64,000 bases of DNA from Pachyseris speciosa (lineage: Eukaryota; Cnidaria; Anthozoa; Scleractinia; Pachyseridae). The notes under the pieces are model-generated. The model was given only the letters and a program-made list of their open reading frames with translations. It ran no database searches and was not told the origin of the DNA. The DNA lies in contig JAEMWC010000392.1 in the NCBI GenBank assembly GCA_016490735.1, positions 680,001 to 744,000 of the forward strand, written 5' to 3'. This document shows positions 11,800-26,800 of the stretch, piece by piece. The translations under genes were made by a program, and so were the position numbers. Within the stretch, counting starts at the first letter, position 1. Each line of letters starts with the position of its first letter.

Positions 11800-13556
11800 T
11801 TTAATGGCCACTTATATTTAAAACAAGAAAATGATTTTACCCCTTCAGAAAAAGTTACAAAACTTATACACGAAGGAACAGCATAAGAGGGGCGAAAAAT
11901 ATAGCACAACATGCATGTAATTTAAGGTACTTGCTTACACTAGAACTGAAAAATTCAAACTCATTAATTTTTTCACTTGGAATATTGCACAACGACTAAG
12001 ATTCAAGTAGAAGGGTTTGCATCCAAGATGAAACTTCTGGATGCAAAAATTAATGAAATGAATAATTGTCTTGCCAAAAGTGGAAACACCTTAGTACCTC
12101 TTTACGTGCCACTTTGTGTTTAAGAATGAGGTATTCTCTGTGTGGTGATGAAAGATGGGTGCATAGTGTCAAGGATTGCTAAAACTCTCCACTCAATGAA
12201 GTCCTTTTGCATGTACTCACATTCTAAAATTAATGTCACATAACACTGCAAAAATATCCCCCCTTTCCCCTGCTAACTATTTCTGTCGACCACCACCAAC
12301 TTCACTAAAAACAGAACTACAAGTGTTGGAGTAGATTGCAATGACGTCAAATGATTTTGCAATATAAGAAAGCCCAAAATGCATTTGCCAGGATGCCTGA
12401 AGAGATTCACAGCCCTGTCTGCGGTGCCATAGCCATTTTTTTTTTTTTTATTTGCTATGACTGCTCAACAAAACTCTAACAACTTCCAGCTTGTCTATGC
12501 TTGACCTTGCAGGTCACATTTCAACAATAAAACCATGCAGAGCTGTCAAGTTTCATGTTTACTCTCTGGCACCATTGACAAACCCACCTGGAATTTTTGT
12601 CATGCTTCTGATTGGCCAGTCCAAACAGAAGTCTCAAGAAAATAGACACAAGAAAGTTATTAAAAAAAAATCAAAACTTTGTCAAGTGGTAATGGAAAAT
12701 AACACAATCCAGTACTATGAAATGCCACATCACTACCCACAGGCACTCAATAGCCATTTAACAGAAATGAGCCCTAATTTATGACTGTGTTGTTGAGACG
12801 CTCCATAAATATTTTCCTAACAACCACATATGCTGTGATATCTTTTGAGAGTCTTAGCACTTCTAACAAACTTTGGTGGTGTATATACTACATTGTGTAC
12901 GATACTGTTCGTGACAATTTTCACAGTTTCATGGCAGGAAGTGTATTCTTCTAATCAACATAGCCTTCAGTTGATAGCAGAATCAATTAATGCCCTCCCC
13001 AACATTACCAATTATGTTTTGCCTACAAAATGTAGCCATTTCAGACATGTTGAATCCTGAATTCTGAACTTACAACATAAATACTGAAGCATGGAAAAAT
13101 ATTCGCTCTTCTGATAAGTAAAATGAGACTGACACGTGTACATCGCATGATATTCAAAAACGAAGGATGGAGATGCAAAGGCTGAACAAGTTAAAAAATA
13201 ATGGCCATAAAAGAGATTGAAGCACAAATCGTTTAATGATCAAACTTTATAAAAGTTTGAGGACACTTGTCAGATCAAGTGATTAAATTTACTGCTTACA
13301 AGTAAAATTGACTACATTAAAATACAATAATTATCTTGACTAGGCATTCTCCATAATTTTGTGAACTATATTGAAGCTGTCATAAAGTAAGAACTGAACC
13401 AAAATTTCACCTCAGTCTACATTAAATTCAATCTCTTTTCATTATAAAATTGACTCAACTTTCTACAAAACGTTTCCAACATTGTTATGCTTATCTATGC
13501 TACAGAGTTGAGATTGTTAGCGAGATGCTAGGGCAAAAAAAGGGAAAAGAAAAAAA

Positions 13557-14294
13557 TCATTTCTGTCTCACAACAGGCTGCTTCTTCTTCTTTTTCCTTT
13601 TGAAAAAGCAGCAACACCTAACAAAACAAAAGAAAGATTTCCATGGCTAAGTGATTGAAAGCACAACAAACACACTTCAAAGCTAGTCTCAACTTTGTGA
13701 ATACAATGTGTGGTTCTGGAAAATAACCACCCTCCAGTCCTCCTGCAGAAGGTTTTTCGTACTTCCCCTAAAAAAAATGGGCTTTTGGACTCCTCCTTCC
13801 CCAAAATAAAAACAACAACAACAAAATGGAGAAGGCAGATTTCTTTGGGAACCAATCAATTGTATATCAGGGAACATCCATGTAAACAGCATTTTCCTGT
13901 AACTTTGTTTGTTATACCATAACCTAAGGCAATTTAATAATAATAATAATCAAAACTATAACAAAATTCTCAAACACGATTGGTTATCAGGAGCACAATT
14001 TGAGCACTAATAGGACAGTGTATGTGTCATGCTTGTAATTGGACAATGTACGCGTCATGCTTGTAATTGGACATAGTAATAGGACAGTTTATGCATCATG
14101 CCTGTGTAATTGGACAGTATGCGTCATTTTGCGCGCACTGTTATCGTACATTTTGTTGAGTAAACTATTATGTTTTTCAGAATTCATATTAAACTAAGTG
14201 TAACCGTTTAACGCTCAACCGATGTTTTAGCTCATTTCTCAAATTTTGTCATAGTTTTGATTAACTGGTAACAGAACTTCATGTCGTCCAATTC

Positions 14295-14326
<32 letters not shown>

Positions 14327-14410
14327 TAGGGAGTAATCGCGTGAGTAATTTCAAAATCGGATGAGCGCGAAGCGCGAGGCCAATTTGAAAATACGAGCGT
14401 GATTACTCCC

Positions 14411-14447
<37 letters not shown>

Positions 14448-14815
14448 TATCTATAACAAATTTCGGAATTAAAAATTTCTTTTGGGAAGGTCTTTTGAGC
14501 GAAAACTTCTGTAGCGCTTTCCATATGTTTTGAAAATTGCAGGAAACGTTTGCAAAGGAAGCCATTAAAGCGCGTGTAATTGACGTGAAAATCACGTGGG
14601 TATCCAATTACAAAAAGTTCAAATTGGATACCTGTAATTGGACACCCACGTGATCGTGCGCCGATTACGTGACAAATAGGCACGCGGAGAACCAATCACG
14701 ATCGAGAATTTTGTTATAGATACGATTATGTCTGTAATCGTACTCGTGATTAACAAATATAAATCACTTGTATGATAACAGACCAAATTGGACTCCACTC
14801 GGTCCTATTACCATT

Positions 14816-14872
<57 letters not shown>

Positions 14873-17800
14873 TTTGATTTACCCTTGGTAGTATTTATAG
14901 CACAAAGGCTGGTGGGGCTGAGCAAATACAGAAACAAATTAAGTCAAATAAACATAACATGATAAGAACCCCAACTGGCCGGAGGCAAACCAGTTGGCTA
15001 TTTACAATGATGACCAAGGGGTTGAACCAGGGACTACCCAAGACAACACCAGCTAGTGGCTAGAGTGAGATTTGAACCTGGGGTGACCACATTGAAATCC
15101 AGCGCCCTAAACCACTCGGCCATCCTGCCTCCATAACTTGTGAGTTTGTGGATGAATTTCTAGAGTGAGGGCATTCACATGAAGGCACCATGCAGCACCT
15201 TCCAGTGGTGTTGTTTAACTTATATGGTACAGTACCGGTTAAAGGTAAGTTGACAGTCTCTTTCGAGTCTCGATTCTCGACTCGATCCTCGATACTCGAT
15301 TCCTGTGAGTTTCGAGCATCGAGGATCGAGGCTCAGCCATCGAGAATCGAGTCGAGGATCGCGTCTCGCAAGATCAGAGATAATGAGCTTGTCGCTTGGC
15401 TGATCACTCGATAGACCTCTCGAGCAAATTGGGGATGACATCTTGAAAAGCAAGTTCAGCTACTCGAAGGAACGCAAACGATGCAAGAGTAGTCGTTCAG
15501 AACGCGATATGTTTCTAAATGTGATTCAACCTCTTTGACAGATTCGCAGAAATCAACGCTTGAGAAAGAACAGAATGGCCAAGGACTGACCACACCACTA
15601 CAATATCTCCCAATAAGTAACAGATGTTCAATGAATAAAACTTGGCCGACTGAGCGTTGCATGTTTTTGTCACAGACACGCATAATTTTAAGATGAAATT
15701 CGATACACGTACGTGTCAATACATGTGTTCACTAATGGTGCTCGTTCGTAACTTTATTTCATTGAAACAGGATTTTCTTCGACTGTTCTTAGGAATAAAT
15801 TTTACAATGTAACTCCTCCAAACTTGAAACACAAATGTGTGTAATTCGTTATGGTATACAAATTTTCTGTTCTCACACGCGGTGTCTGTCAAGTCTATTT
15901 TTATTCAATGTTCACTTTGCGCTATTTTTGGCCGAAGAGTGAAGATCATCTCGGCGACGTTTCTATCCAAATTATACACGTATTTCACTTCGGATGTTTC
16001 CTCGGAGTTTTACTAGTGTTCTATCGAACGTTTGTCAATTTTTTTATTTCAAAGGCGATGAGCGATTTTCGAAGTTGGCCTCGTACATACGATAAGCTAC
16101 CATGTCTTGTTTGCATCCTCGTGGTCGATGAGCGCGGGTTTGTCGAAACTTGTTCGATCAATCGCGCCAGCCTTGAATTCCTTACGCTTGTCAAGCGTCT
16201 ACTGGCTAGCGACTACACCGCAGCGATCTTGATTCGTTGCGCTTATGAACGAGCGGCCATATGAACGGTTTAAAATTGAACATCGGAAATTTTATGTAGA
16301 AAAGCACAACGCTGTGACCTCGGAAGAAACTGAATGTCTTTTGAACTTGCTTTTTTTTTTATGCAGTATGCGATATTTCCTCGAGAAGCACACCGCGTCC
16401 TCAAAACCTAAATGACTTTTGACAGTATTTGTCACCGTGTTGTCCTTTAGCTTGAATTTGTGTGTGACCATTGAAATGGGTGCTAACAGTTAAGACCATC
16501 TGGGTTTCCAAGCTGGCAGGGACAAAAGACTTCAAAATGACCCAGCAATAATAGCATCACAGGTTGAATTCAGGCCAATTGATTTGCCTGTACATCTTGA
16601 TTTCTGTCAATCAAAATATAACATTTGTATGACTGAATTTCAATGCTTACTTTGTTTCCTCAACAACTTCCACTTCAGGTTGTTGTTGTTGAGCATGTAG
16701 AGGAGTACCAGACTTCCCTTCAAGGCGGTTGTCTTCAGTGGGGAGAAGGTCGCCATTCGTTGAACTGACAACCTGGACAGAGCCCCCTAAACGGTCTGCA
16801 GTTTGCGGAAGCAGCCCTGCTGATCTGTAAACTTGTGAGTTGTCAGCCCAAGCACCCTTTCTGTCTTGACCTGACTAAAATATGAGAACTGAATGATCAC
16901 TTAATTAACTAAGAAATGCCTTGAAAATCAAACTTTTTGTCTGATTTTCTACAAGACAAGGCTCAAGACTTCAACTATTGAAGACTTGAATGTCAATCTA
17001 AAACAAAACAAACAAACCAATACAACAACAAAACACCACTGAAATTATGTACATGATAATCAATTGGGCCCCACTATCGTCAGGTTGACTTTTTAGCAGA
17101 AATGCATAACAGACTCAAGAGTACCTTGTTTGTGCCAGATGTGGATGTGATCCTCTCATTTGCTTTCTGAAATCCAGCAGGAAGCTGAGAATCTCTTGGA
17201 ATGTGTTGATCTGCATGACTCAAGGAATTTATGGGGCTTGGCTGTGGGGAATTAACATTTCAAGCAGTTTAACATGTATCTACAATAACTTCAAGTTTCT
17301 GATTCATTAAAAAGGTCCCACAGTCAGTTAATAAGAAGAACATGTTTTTGGTTTGTGAGAATGAATATATGAAAATCATATATAAAAACCACGGATTAAA
17401 GAATGAGTATGTGAATGATTGTCACAGTTATGAACACTACTAATAAGCAGTAGTGAAAATAAAGCCTGAAAAAGCCTGCTTTGCCTCTGCCTTAGAAAGT
17501 GTATTTAGTTTGAGTGGTATTAATAAGGTGAAGTCATAAAGGAATAATAATTAAATACATCTTGGGATCCCACAATATGGCTAACAGGGTGGACGTATTA
17601 ACAGGAGGAAATATATGGGCGTTCCGTCAGGACAAAAAAGGTGGCCATGATAACGAGGTGGTCAATGGGCAGCTGGGTTCCACCATATATTTTACCATTG
17701 ATAATTATGTTGTTTGGTACTTACAATTTGTTTGTGTGTCCAGTCAAATTCGCCATCTTCAATAAATCCTTTTCTATCAAATAAGTCCTTGAACAGTTTT

Positions 17801-20800
17801 CTTAAATACTCGTAATCTGGAGTTTCAAAGAAATCAAGTCTGCGAACATAGCGTAGGTATGTGGCCAGTTCCTCTGTCATCAAAGGGAAACAAAAATATC
17901 AGTGTAAAATATAGCTATAAGCGATATTTTTTAATTCAAACATATTTACATTTAAGCCAATCACTTAATAAGTGATATAATAAGGACATCTGAATACCAA
18001 GAAAAATTTTGCACAGAGGCAAGCACAACTCCAGACAGTTCACAAATTGCAGATGGAATGTCACCTTACATGTGAACAAAACGACTTGTTCACATGAAGT
18101 TGTCACATGGCTATTAAAGTTGCCACCCATTTACTTGATTTTAGAAACAATCAAGTGCTGGGCTCATATAATATATTTTCTTAAATCCAGCTCACAAGAA
18201 TCAGTACCAAGAATTGGGTCAAGAATAAAGATCTGAAAGGTACTGCATTGCCAATAAAGGTGGAGGCTTTTCAAAAGGACTGATAAAACGTGACAGTTGT
18301 TAGTGGCTAAAATAGCAGAAGACGTAAAATTGCCCTTACCTGGGTGATTTTCACAGAGAACTTCGATTGGTGTGGATCTCTTTGTGTCCCCAATCTTTTG
18401 ATATCTTTCTTTCAGGGTGTCTGCCTGCAGTTACCAATAAAACACTGTTTACACTTTATGTGAGAGACTACCATTCTTCAGTTAATTATTATTACACTGT
18501 AACTGCTTCTGGGAGAAAGAAAAGTAACAGAATTACCTGATAAACTTTGCCTTTGTGTTTTCTTATTCATCTTTTTATTCTCACTAGTATTTTATGTTCA
18601 CTGACCACAAAATTCTGAATAAGAGACCCTCAAAAATGTAATTCCACCCACATCCCTTCAGTAAAAAGCCCTCAACTGTTTCAGGGGTTTCATTAATTGA
18701 AGAAATAGGAGGCTATAGGATTTAAAATGCGTGGGCACCTCTGAAATTGTTTTGGACTGCCCTTTTCAATTTCATAAAAGGTGAAGGCGTACTATGCACT
18801 GTGTACTGGGTTGAGGCTTCTAATACGAAACCTTGCTGTTTAAGGGTTTGTTTTTTAACCTTTTACCACAGTAGCTCCAGGCGTTTTCACTGTAAGCCCA
18901 ACCCAGTTTGAAATGCAATATTTGCTCCAAATTAAAATATAGTTCCTAAATAAAAAAAGCCTTACAAATCCCATTCATGAATAAACAAACAAAAAGTCGA
19001 CATTGTGAGTTTGTAGTAAATATCTAAGCACAAGTGACACTGAAGAGTGTGGTTAATCAAACGAATGCCAATCTTCATCGACATTCATTTAGAACCAAGT
19101 CTACATACAAACAGCATTCCATTGTATATTTAGCTTACTACACTGCCTTGTGTGCTAAATGTGTTGTTAGCCACACATTTGAATCCTTGACACAAGAACA
19201 GTTAACTTACTTTGAGCCCCTGCCATGGAAGGCTTCCTCTTAGAAAGTACATGAACATGTGGCCTAGTGCTTCTAAGTCATCTCTCCTACTTTGTTCTGA
19301 AAAACAGAAAATCCTTAGCATTTCAACTAATTGTAAGTCCTCTTGTAAGCCCTCCAATCTCCTTTCCGGGAACATGAAATGGTACTTAGTGCATCCCTCC
19401 TTTTCGGTCTTAACCAAAATGAAGAAAAGAAAAAAACATTTTATTACATAAACACCAATAATATATTGGTGAGCTTTCACACAAAAACATGATATCTTCA
19501 CACATGAAAAGATCACCGTTGCTATGGTTACATAATAAATCACACCTTTTGCAGTGAAAATGAAATGGTTTGGTATTTCATTGGTTTCCTACAATAAACT
19601 GAACATTACATGGCCGCATGGAGAAATGAAATAATTTCTCTTCAACACTCAAAGAGAAATTTTGTATCTGTGCAGCCATGTAACATCATCTATTTATCAG
19701 GAGTACAATCTTGCTTAACATACCTGGTACAAAAACCATTTTGTGAGGACAATTTTCCCAAAATAAGGAATCTGTATTTATTTTATTTCTTCATCATAAG
19801 TAGCTTGATTTTCTGTTCTTAACCTTCCAATAACGAACATGGCTACAGTGGTTTATAATACATACCTTTCCCTAGATGTGTATTTATGCTCATATATCTT
19901 GCAGTTCCTGTTAAACTTTTGTGTTCTCGGTAAGGTATGTGTTTCTTAGTCTCTGGATCAATGTACTCCTTTGCAAGACCAAAGTCTATAATATGAATTG
20001 TTCTTTCTTTGCCTGAGGATTTCCGTCCAATAAGGAAATTTTCAGGTTTAATATCCCTGTAGATCATATTCTTTGAATGAACACACTCCAGTCTTGAAAT
20101 CTGCAAAGCAAATTGTGAGAAAACATCACAAAAATACGCTCAATTTCTTCATGTAAACTTGAATGACAGTCAGTCATTTACTACTCATGGGCACATTAAG
20201 AATTACTCCAAAATTTTATGCAGACTTAACCAAGCCCTACTAAGGGCTGCCACTAAATTCTTAAGTAGTAGATGGGGAGAAGCCAAATTAAGCAGAGATT
20301 CCAACTACTGTACATGTAATGAATGAGTTGCCAGTATAAAACGGATACCTATGTTATATGCAACAGATTATAGGATTGCCTGGGGGCAAACATTGCAAGT
20401 CGCAAGAAAGAAATGGTGTAAAGTTGTTTCTTCGTCAAAAGCAGTGATTTTGAACAAAGAATAACACCTTTTCGCCTTGATTTTGTGAGAAGCATAGGTG
20501 ACTAATGTCTATATGTGGAAATTGTAAGTTTTCGTGTAATTAATGTGGTAAAATCTATTGATTAAAAATTTGGGCAGATTAGTGAAAACAAAAGGCCATA
20601 TTGGCCTTCACTCGGCCTTCCCTCAAAAGGTAATCAGAAATTGCAATTTGCCACTACACTGATTCACTTACATGGTTGTAATGTTATGACAAAGTTAGAA
20701 TAAAAAGATCTGAATTTCTTTCCATATTTTATTTTCACTATTGCATCACATTCATCATGTGCAGATAGTAGTACTACCTTCTCTAATACAACGCATTCTT

Positions 20801-23800
20801 CAAGTACAGTCAACACTGCTTGTGTTATGGATGTCTAGGAAACGATGACTATGGTGACTATGGTGTAAATGTCAGTAAACATTCTTACGAACAATTACAA
20901 AATGTACCTAGAAAGGCTTGTTCCGTTACTCTGCTGTTGAAAAGTATAACATTTCAATAGCGAGTTACATTTACAATTTCAGGTTTGTTGCGTTACTCTG
21001 CTGCTGGAAAGTATAAGATTTCAATAGCGAGTTATGATTACAATTTCGGTGCAAAATAAATCAGCCTTGGAGTTAAGTTTTTTATTTCAGTGACTGATAT
21101 GATTTTATCAATCTTTATAAAGTGAATAGCGTTCAATCTTCGCTTTGTGGGACCCTTCTATGCGTTAACATTTCACCGACGCCTCATTTCCTGATCAAAC
21201 AGCGACTCTTTACATTTTAACAAAAACAATAAAGAACTGCAGCATTCTATCAATAAATTAAATACAACAAAGTGAATTCCCAACAAATAATATCGAATCT
21301 ATTTTACTGTGGGAATTGGTTGAAATATTCAGAGACGTATCAGCGTTATTTCCGTCTGTAGTTCCAATCTTGTAATAATAATGATAATAATAATAATTAT
21401 AATTATAATAATAATAATAATTTACTAATTTATATAGCGCGTATTTACACATCCTGATCAATAGCGCTTTACAATCATATATTTAAGAGAAAACGAAAAT
21501 ACATTACCATGAAAATAAAATAAAGTTATAAATTATAAAAAATACTTCTTAAAAAGATAAGTTTTAAGTCAAGATTTAAAACTGTCAAGTGATGTTGCTT
21601 GACGAAGCTCCACAGGTAGGCCATTCCAGAGTTTCAGAGCTGCCGCTGAAAATGATCTAGCTCCCAATGTTGTAAGCATCTTTCCCAAGTGGGATGGTCC
21701 AATAAGAGCTTGCCATCTTACTTTGCTTTCAGACTCTCTGCGTTCGGAAAAAACGTGGCTTGGGAAATGAAACTGGATTTCTCCACCATAAATTCTTCAC
21801 GTCACACCCCATAGTCACGTCGTTTGGGTATTCCCTTTCGATTTCAGCGCTAAAAGTCATGTGTTTTCTTTCTGAATGAATGGACTGTGAGTGGAATCAA
21901 GGACCTTAATTTGAAGGCCAGGAGATTGAAGCAAAAGAGGTGATATGCATCCAAAAATCTCAATTGCAAACGCCTCTACTGCCAAGAATAGTCTCCTGCG
22001 AAGCCTGGTGACTTCGCAGCAACAAGCATAATTGGGACTATACCTGGCAGTGATCATTGTGCTGTGCAGGTTTGTTACAACGATGGAGGGTACCTAGAAA
22101 AACAAAGGGTTCTTCCTCATGTTCATTTATTGAGATTCTACTCACCATGATTTGTCATGGTCCAGAGCTATAAATCGTGATAAAGTCAAAGTGACAATAA
22201 GTACTAAGGTCTGCTCTAATCATTTTGTAACGAAGGTTGGAGAGGTTGACTGACCAATGCAACTCCTGCTGTGAGTACATTGTGTTTCTGAAAGCCTTTA
22301 TAGTGAATTCCCTTTAATGTAAGAGATCAAGGGAGGTTCCTTCAATATGTTTCTAAGCGCTGGCTGATGTTGAATGAATGCCACTTGTCCATAATTATAT
22401 TCTACAAACCTTTTCTATGCTGGGTGGAATTGCATGACAAAGGGCTTTATGTTTCTGTTTCACATGTTCCTCCACTAAACTTGAAGATTGAGAAAAGTAG
22501 TGACTGAATAACATGGGGATGTTGCTCATTGAAACCTTCGGATTTCCCTGTGTTTTCTATAACTGGTTTCATCCCACCATAGCAAAATTGCTCAGTAGAA
22601 ACAATTCTCATCCCTCACACAACAATTTCTATCCTTTGTGGGGTTAAAATTCCAGCAGCATTGATAAGAATGATAATGTTGTAACACATGTAATTACAAA
22701 GAAAATAAACTCAACACACTGAAAAGGCTTTATCGAGTGAATCCCCTCAAATGTATATCTGCTTGTACTATTTAGAGACCATTACTTAATGCAGATTCAG
22801 TGGATTTCACTAATCTGCCTTACACTACAAAGTTTTTATCAATAGATTTTAGCGCATTAATCACACAAAAACCTATAACATCGGTATCCGATTACTGGCA
22901 ACTCATTCATTAAACAAAACCACAATTTCGGCCCCAAGTGACAACCCCTGTCAGAAGGAAAATTGTGACCCTCCATACGAAAACATGTCTTATCCACAAT
23001 GTTTTTTAGGGGGTTTGAGGTCACTCTGAAACCCTTTGGAAACCCGGTTTCAGAGGGTTTGAAACCCTTTTGAAACCCTTTGGAACCCTTTTGAAACCCT
23101 TTGGAAACCCTTTGAAACCTTTTGAAACCCTTTGGAAACCCTTTTGAAACCCTTTGAAAAACCCTTTTGAAGCACTTCGAAAACCATTGGAACGTGGAAT
23201 CACTTTGGAAACCCCTTAGAAATGTTTCACATACTCCTTGAAAAGCCCTCTCCAAGTTTGCGTTCACCATCCACTGCAGGCGAATGCGCGAAAGCACTCC
23301 ATGTTATAATTTTTTGTTTTCGCAGAAATCTAATTTTGTCGTATGACTCCGTACTGATTTATTTGTAGTTGTAGAAAGATCAAAAGATATGACACATGTG
23401 AAACTTCTTCTAAATTTCGGCGTTACAATGCATTCCAACGCTTGCCAATGATTCGTCGCATTACGAAACGAACCCGGCAATCATTTCAAATGTTTCAAAA
23501 TGATTTGCCGACGTTTTTCAATGCATTGGCAATGTTTCCAAACGCTTTTGTAACGTTAAATAATTATTATGCCTAAAGTTCAACGCAGGACATGTATGAT
23601 TATCATTAACGAACAAAACTGAAACACTCTTTGTTTGTCCAGTTGTAAAAGCGACAGCTCAGTGTCAACTCTTGAAGTTCAAATCCGTGTTTGAAAACGT
23701 GCATTTATTTTTTCCCATCAAAGGTCACTGGCACAGTGATATTATTGCCTGTAACATTATTTGTTCAAGACTACTTCTACTGACAATCGTTATATTTTCA

Positions 23801-26800
23801 AAGTAAGATCTCAAACGTCTGGCTTTTTGTGACATTGCGTGATTGTGTTTAGCTTTATCTGAACAAACATCTACAGGAAAACGGTAGAAAATATTTTATC
23901 AGTGGCAGATCTACGTCACGTGCTAGGCAACCGGAGTGATCATATGTCACTCGCTCAAGTTTGCGGTAACGTTTGAGAGCCACGTTTCGAGATTCCTTTG
24001 CCAGTATGGCAGAAAATTAAACATTGTTTACCTTTTTGGTACAATGTTAACATTAACGAATGGCGCTTACGTATTCTAAGCCAAACAAAAAAGCCATTTT
24101 TGAGCCCATGTCACGTTCTCCGAAAGCCAGTTGAAAGCAAGCCGAACCAATGTTTATGTTTATTTAACCTTTGTGATCTGAGAAAATTCTGAACTATTTG
24201 GTAACACTGATTTTTACAAAAGCGCGTGATAGGAAGTTTGATTAAACTTCCTATCTATATGCAGAGAGCATTTCACCGTTTGAATCACTGATTTATCCCA
24301 AGTAGAACCAGAGAAATATATTTTTTGTCATTACTTGCCGTGACACCTCAGAAGACAATAAGAGTTGACAGAATGCCTACGCCGAAAGACAAAACAATTC
24401 CAAGCAGAAAAACTAGCTAAGAGTACAGAACGTGTCATAGAACCCTTGATTCTATTTCGACACCAGTCCTACTCACTAGTGAGTCACGTGAGATATGTGC
24501 GAGTAGCCCGAGCGATCAGTTGCGCGCGTAATTCCAGAGCGGTCGGTCGTGTATTTTTCCAGTGCTTGGATTATGGCGGACGAACATGATCAAATACTTT
24601 CCACTGAGGCGGAGGACGACCTCTTAAACGTTGAAATGGACCCTAAAGAAAAGACTCCAACTGATGTCCACCCGGATCCCATGTTTAGTATGATGTAAAA
24701 TGTGAACAGAAACCTCGGAGCAATGGCAGACTCGATGATCGCCGTGCAGCAGTTGCTGAAGCGTCTTCACTCCAGCCACACAGACGACCAAGTCGACCCT
24801 AAACGGCGTAAACATGGTTCCAGAGACGAAATGAGTGCCTCCGATGGTTCAGAGCACGATGGAGAAGACTCTGATGCAGACTTGCAGGCCCTATGTGGCA
24901 CTGAAGCCGACGGAATTTCCAAGGATAAACCATGTGCTCCACTTGAAAAAACTGATGGCATCAATGACCCATTGTTGTCAGAAATCGCAGAGGATTTTCT
25001 CAATGCCGACGAATCAGGTCCGGCTATTGAGAAACAACTGGCAGACTTTATCAACAACCTGTGGTCTAAGAAATTGCCGGACTCGAAACTAAAAGATAAG
25101 TCGGCGAAGTATTTACGCCCGGCGAACTGTGAGCCTCTTACAACGCCACAGGTTAATCCCGAAATCTGGGATAAACTGACTCATTCAGTGAAACAGCAGG
25201 ACCTCAGGTCCAGCTCAATCCAGAAAACGATTGCCACAGCTGGTGCTGCAATGTGCACATCCATTGGGATGCTGCTAGAAATGAAGAATTCGAAGCAGCC
25301 GAAGTCAGACTCTGACATTCAGAAACTTGTCAAAGTGAACACAGATGCGGTCGCTCTCCTAGGGCATGCACATATCGACCTGTCCCACCGTCGCAGGGAG
25401 TCGATCAAACCGCATCTGAACAAAGATTATGCTGGTCTGTGTGCCTCACATGTTCCTGTAACAGCTCTGCTGTTTGGAAACGACCTGCAAACCCAGTTGA
25501 ATAATATACGAGCATCCAACAGAGTAAGCTCCACAGCAGTTGGGAATCGCCACAAAAACTTGAAGGGACACCCTTCACGAAACTACCAAAAATTTGATCG
25601 GCGAAGCAAGCCTTTTTTAGCCAAAGGCCATCAGTGGAACTCGAAGCCACCTCAAAAACCCTTCTTCCGACAGCAGGACCAAGGGAAGAAGCAGCAATGA
25701 TTTCCGCTGACGCACTTGATAATTTACAGGTAAATAATCTTGTCTTGTTTGAGTCCAATATGAAACATAACTTTGCGAATAAGGTGCAAAGCTTCAAGGG
25801 TGGCCAACTGAAACATTTCCTTGGTAAATGGAAAGAAATAACTTCTGACTCGGAAGTCCTTAACTGTGTTAGGGGTCAGTACATCGAATTTTCCACACAG
25901 CCCACGAAAAACTTGGTTTCCAAAAGGAAAACATTCAACATCAGTGACTCACTGGTTATTGAAGCTGAAATTAAAAAATTGCTTGCCAAAGGTGTCATTG
26001 TACCCACTCAACATGAAAGTGGAGAATATATTTCGCCTATTTTTGTGACAAATAAAAAAGATGGATCATCTCGAATGATCTTAAATTTGAAAAGCTTTAA
26101 CCAGCATGTTGAATACCAACATTTTAAAATGGACTCGGTCTGGACAGCGATTAGGCTCATGACCCCAAATTGTTACATGGCGTCAATCGATTTAAAAGAT
26201 GCTTACTATTCGGTCCCTATTGCAAAGCCACACCAGAAGTACCTCAAATTTGAGTGGAACAACATGTTATTTCAGTTTACATGTTTTCCCAATGGGTTGG
26301 CCTTTTGCCCTAGGAAATTTACCAAGCTAATGAAACCAGTCTTTGCCACCCTTCGACAGCTTGGCCACTTATCGTCAGGTTACATAGATGACTCCTGGTT
26401 GATGGGGACAGTCTGGGATGATTGTGCAAAAAATGTGGTTGACACGGTCAAATTATTAGACAGTTTGGGATTTGTGGTACACCCTGAGAAGTCGGTGTTC
26501 ATCCCAACTCAAAAACTGGTATTTCTGGGTTTTACTCTAGACTCAGTTAACATGCTAGTCTACCTTACACCTGATAAGGCTGTTAAGCTAAAACAGGCAG
26601 CTACGGTCATGTTGCACTGTAAAAAGCCTACTATTAGGGATGTAGCCAAGGTCCTTGGGCTTATAGTATCAAGCTTTCCTGGCGTTGCCTATGGACCCCT
26701 TCACTACCGCTATTTAGAACGAGACAAAACTATAGCTCTTAATGCTAGCAAATGGAACTTTGATGCCACCATGTGCATATCCAGCCAAGCAGGTGAAGAG

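Larger units (their letters stand above)
7697..13556. other. Intergenic/3' UTR region between PCLAF and the CK1-gamma gene
   Basis: This stretch lies between two convergent genes and should hold both 3' UTRs. Apart from the two fold-back elements at 8938 and 11464, I see no gene: the short open frames at 9863, 10346, 11189, 12491 and 12845 lack recognisable motifs, splice context or composition bias. Confidence 0.6.

Noticed and set aside
15851..16264. 137-codon plus-strand gene
   Set aside because: No domain, no splice partner and antisense in a kinase intron full of repeats; kept only as an open frame.
22857..23297. Protein with GFQKGF repeats
   Set aside because: It is a translation of the GAAACCCTTT tandem array.
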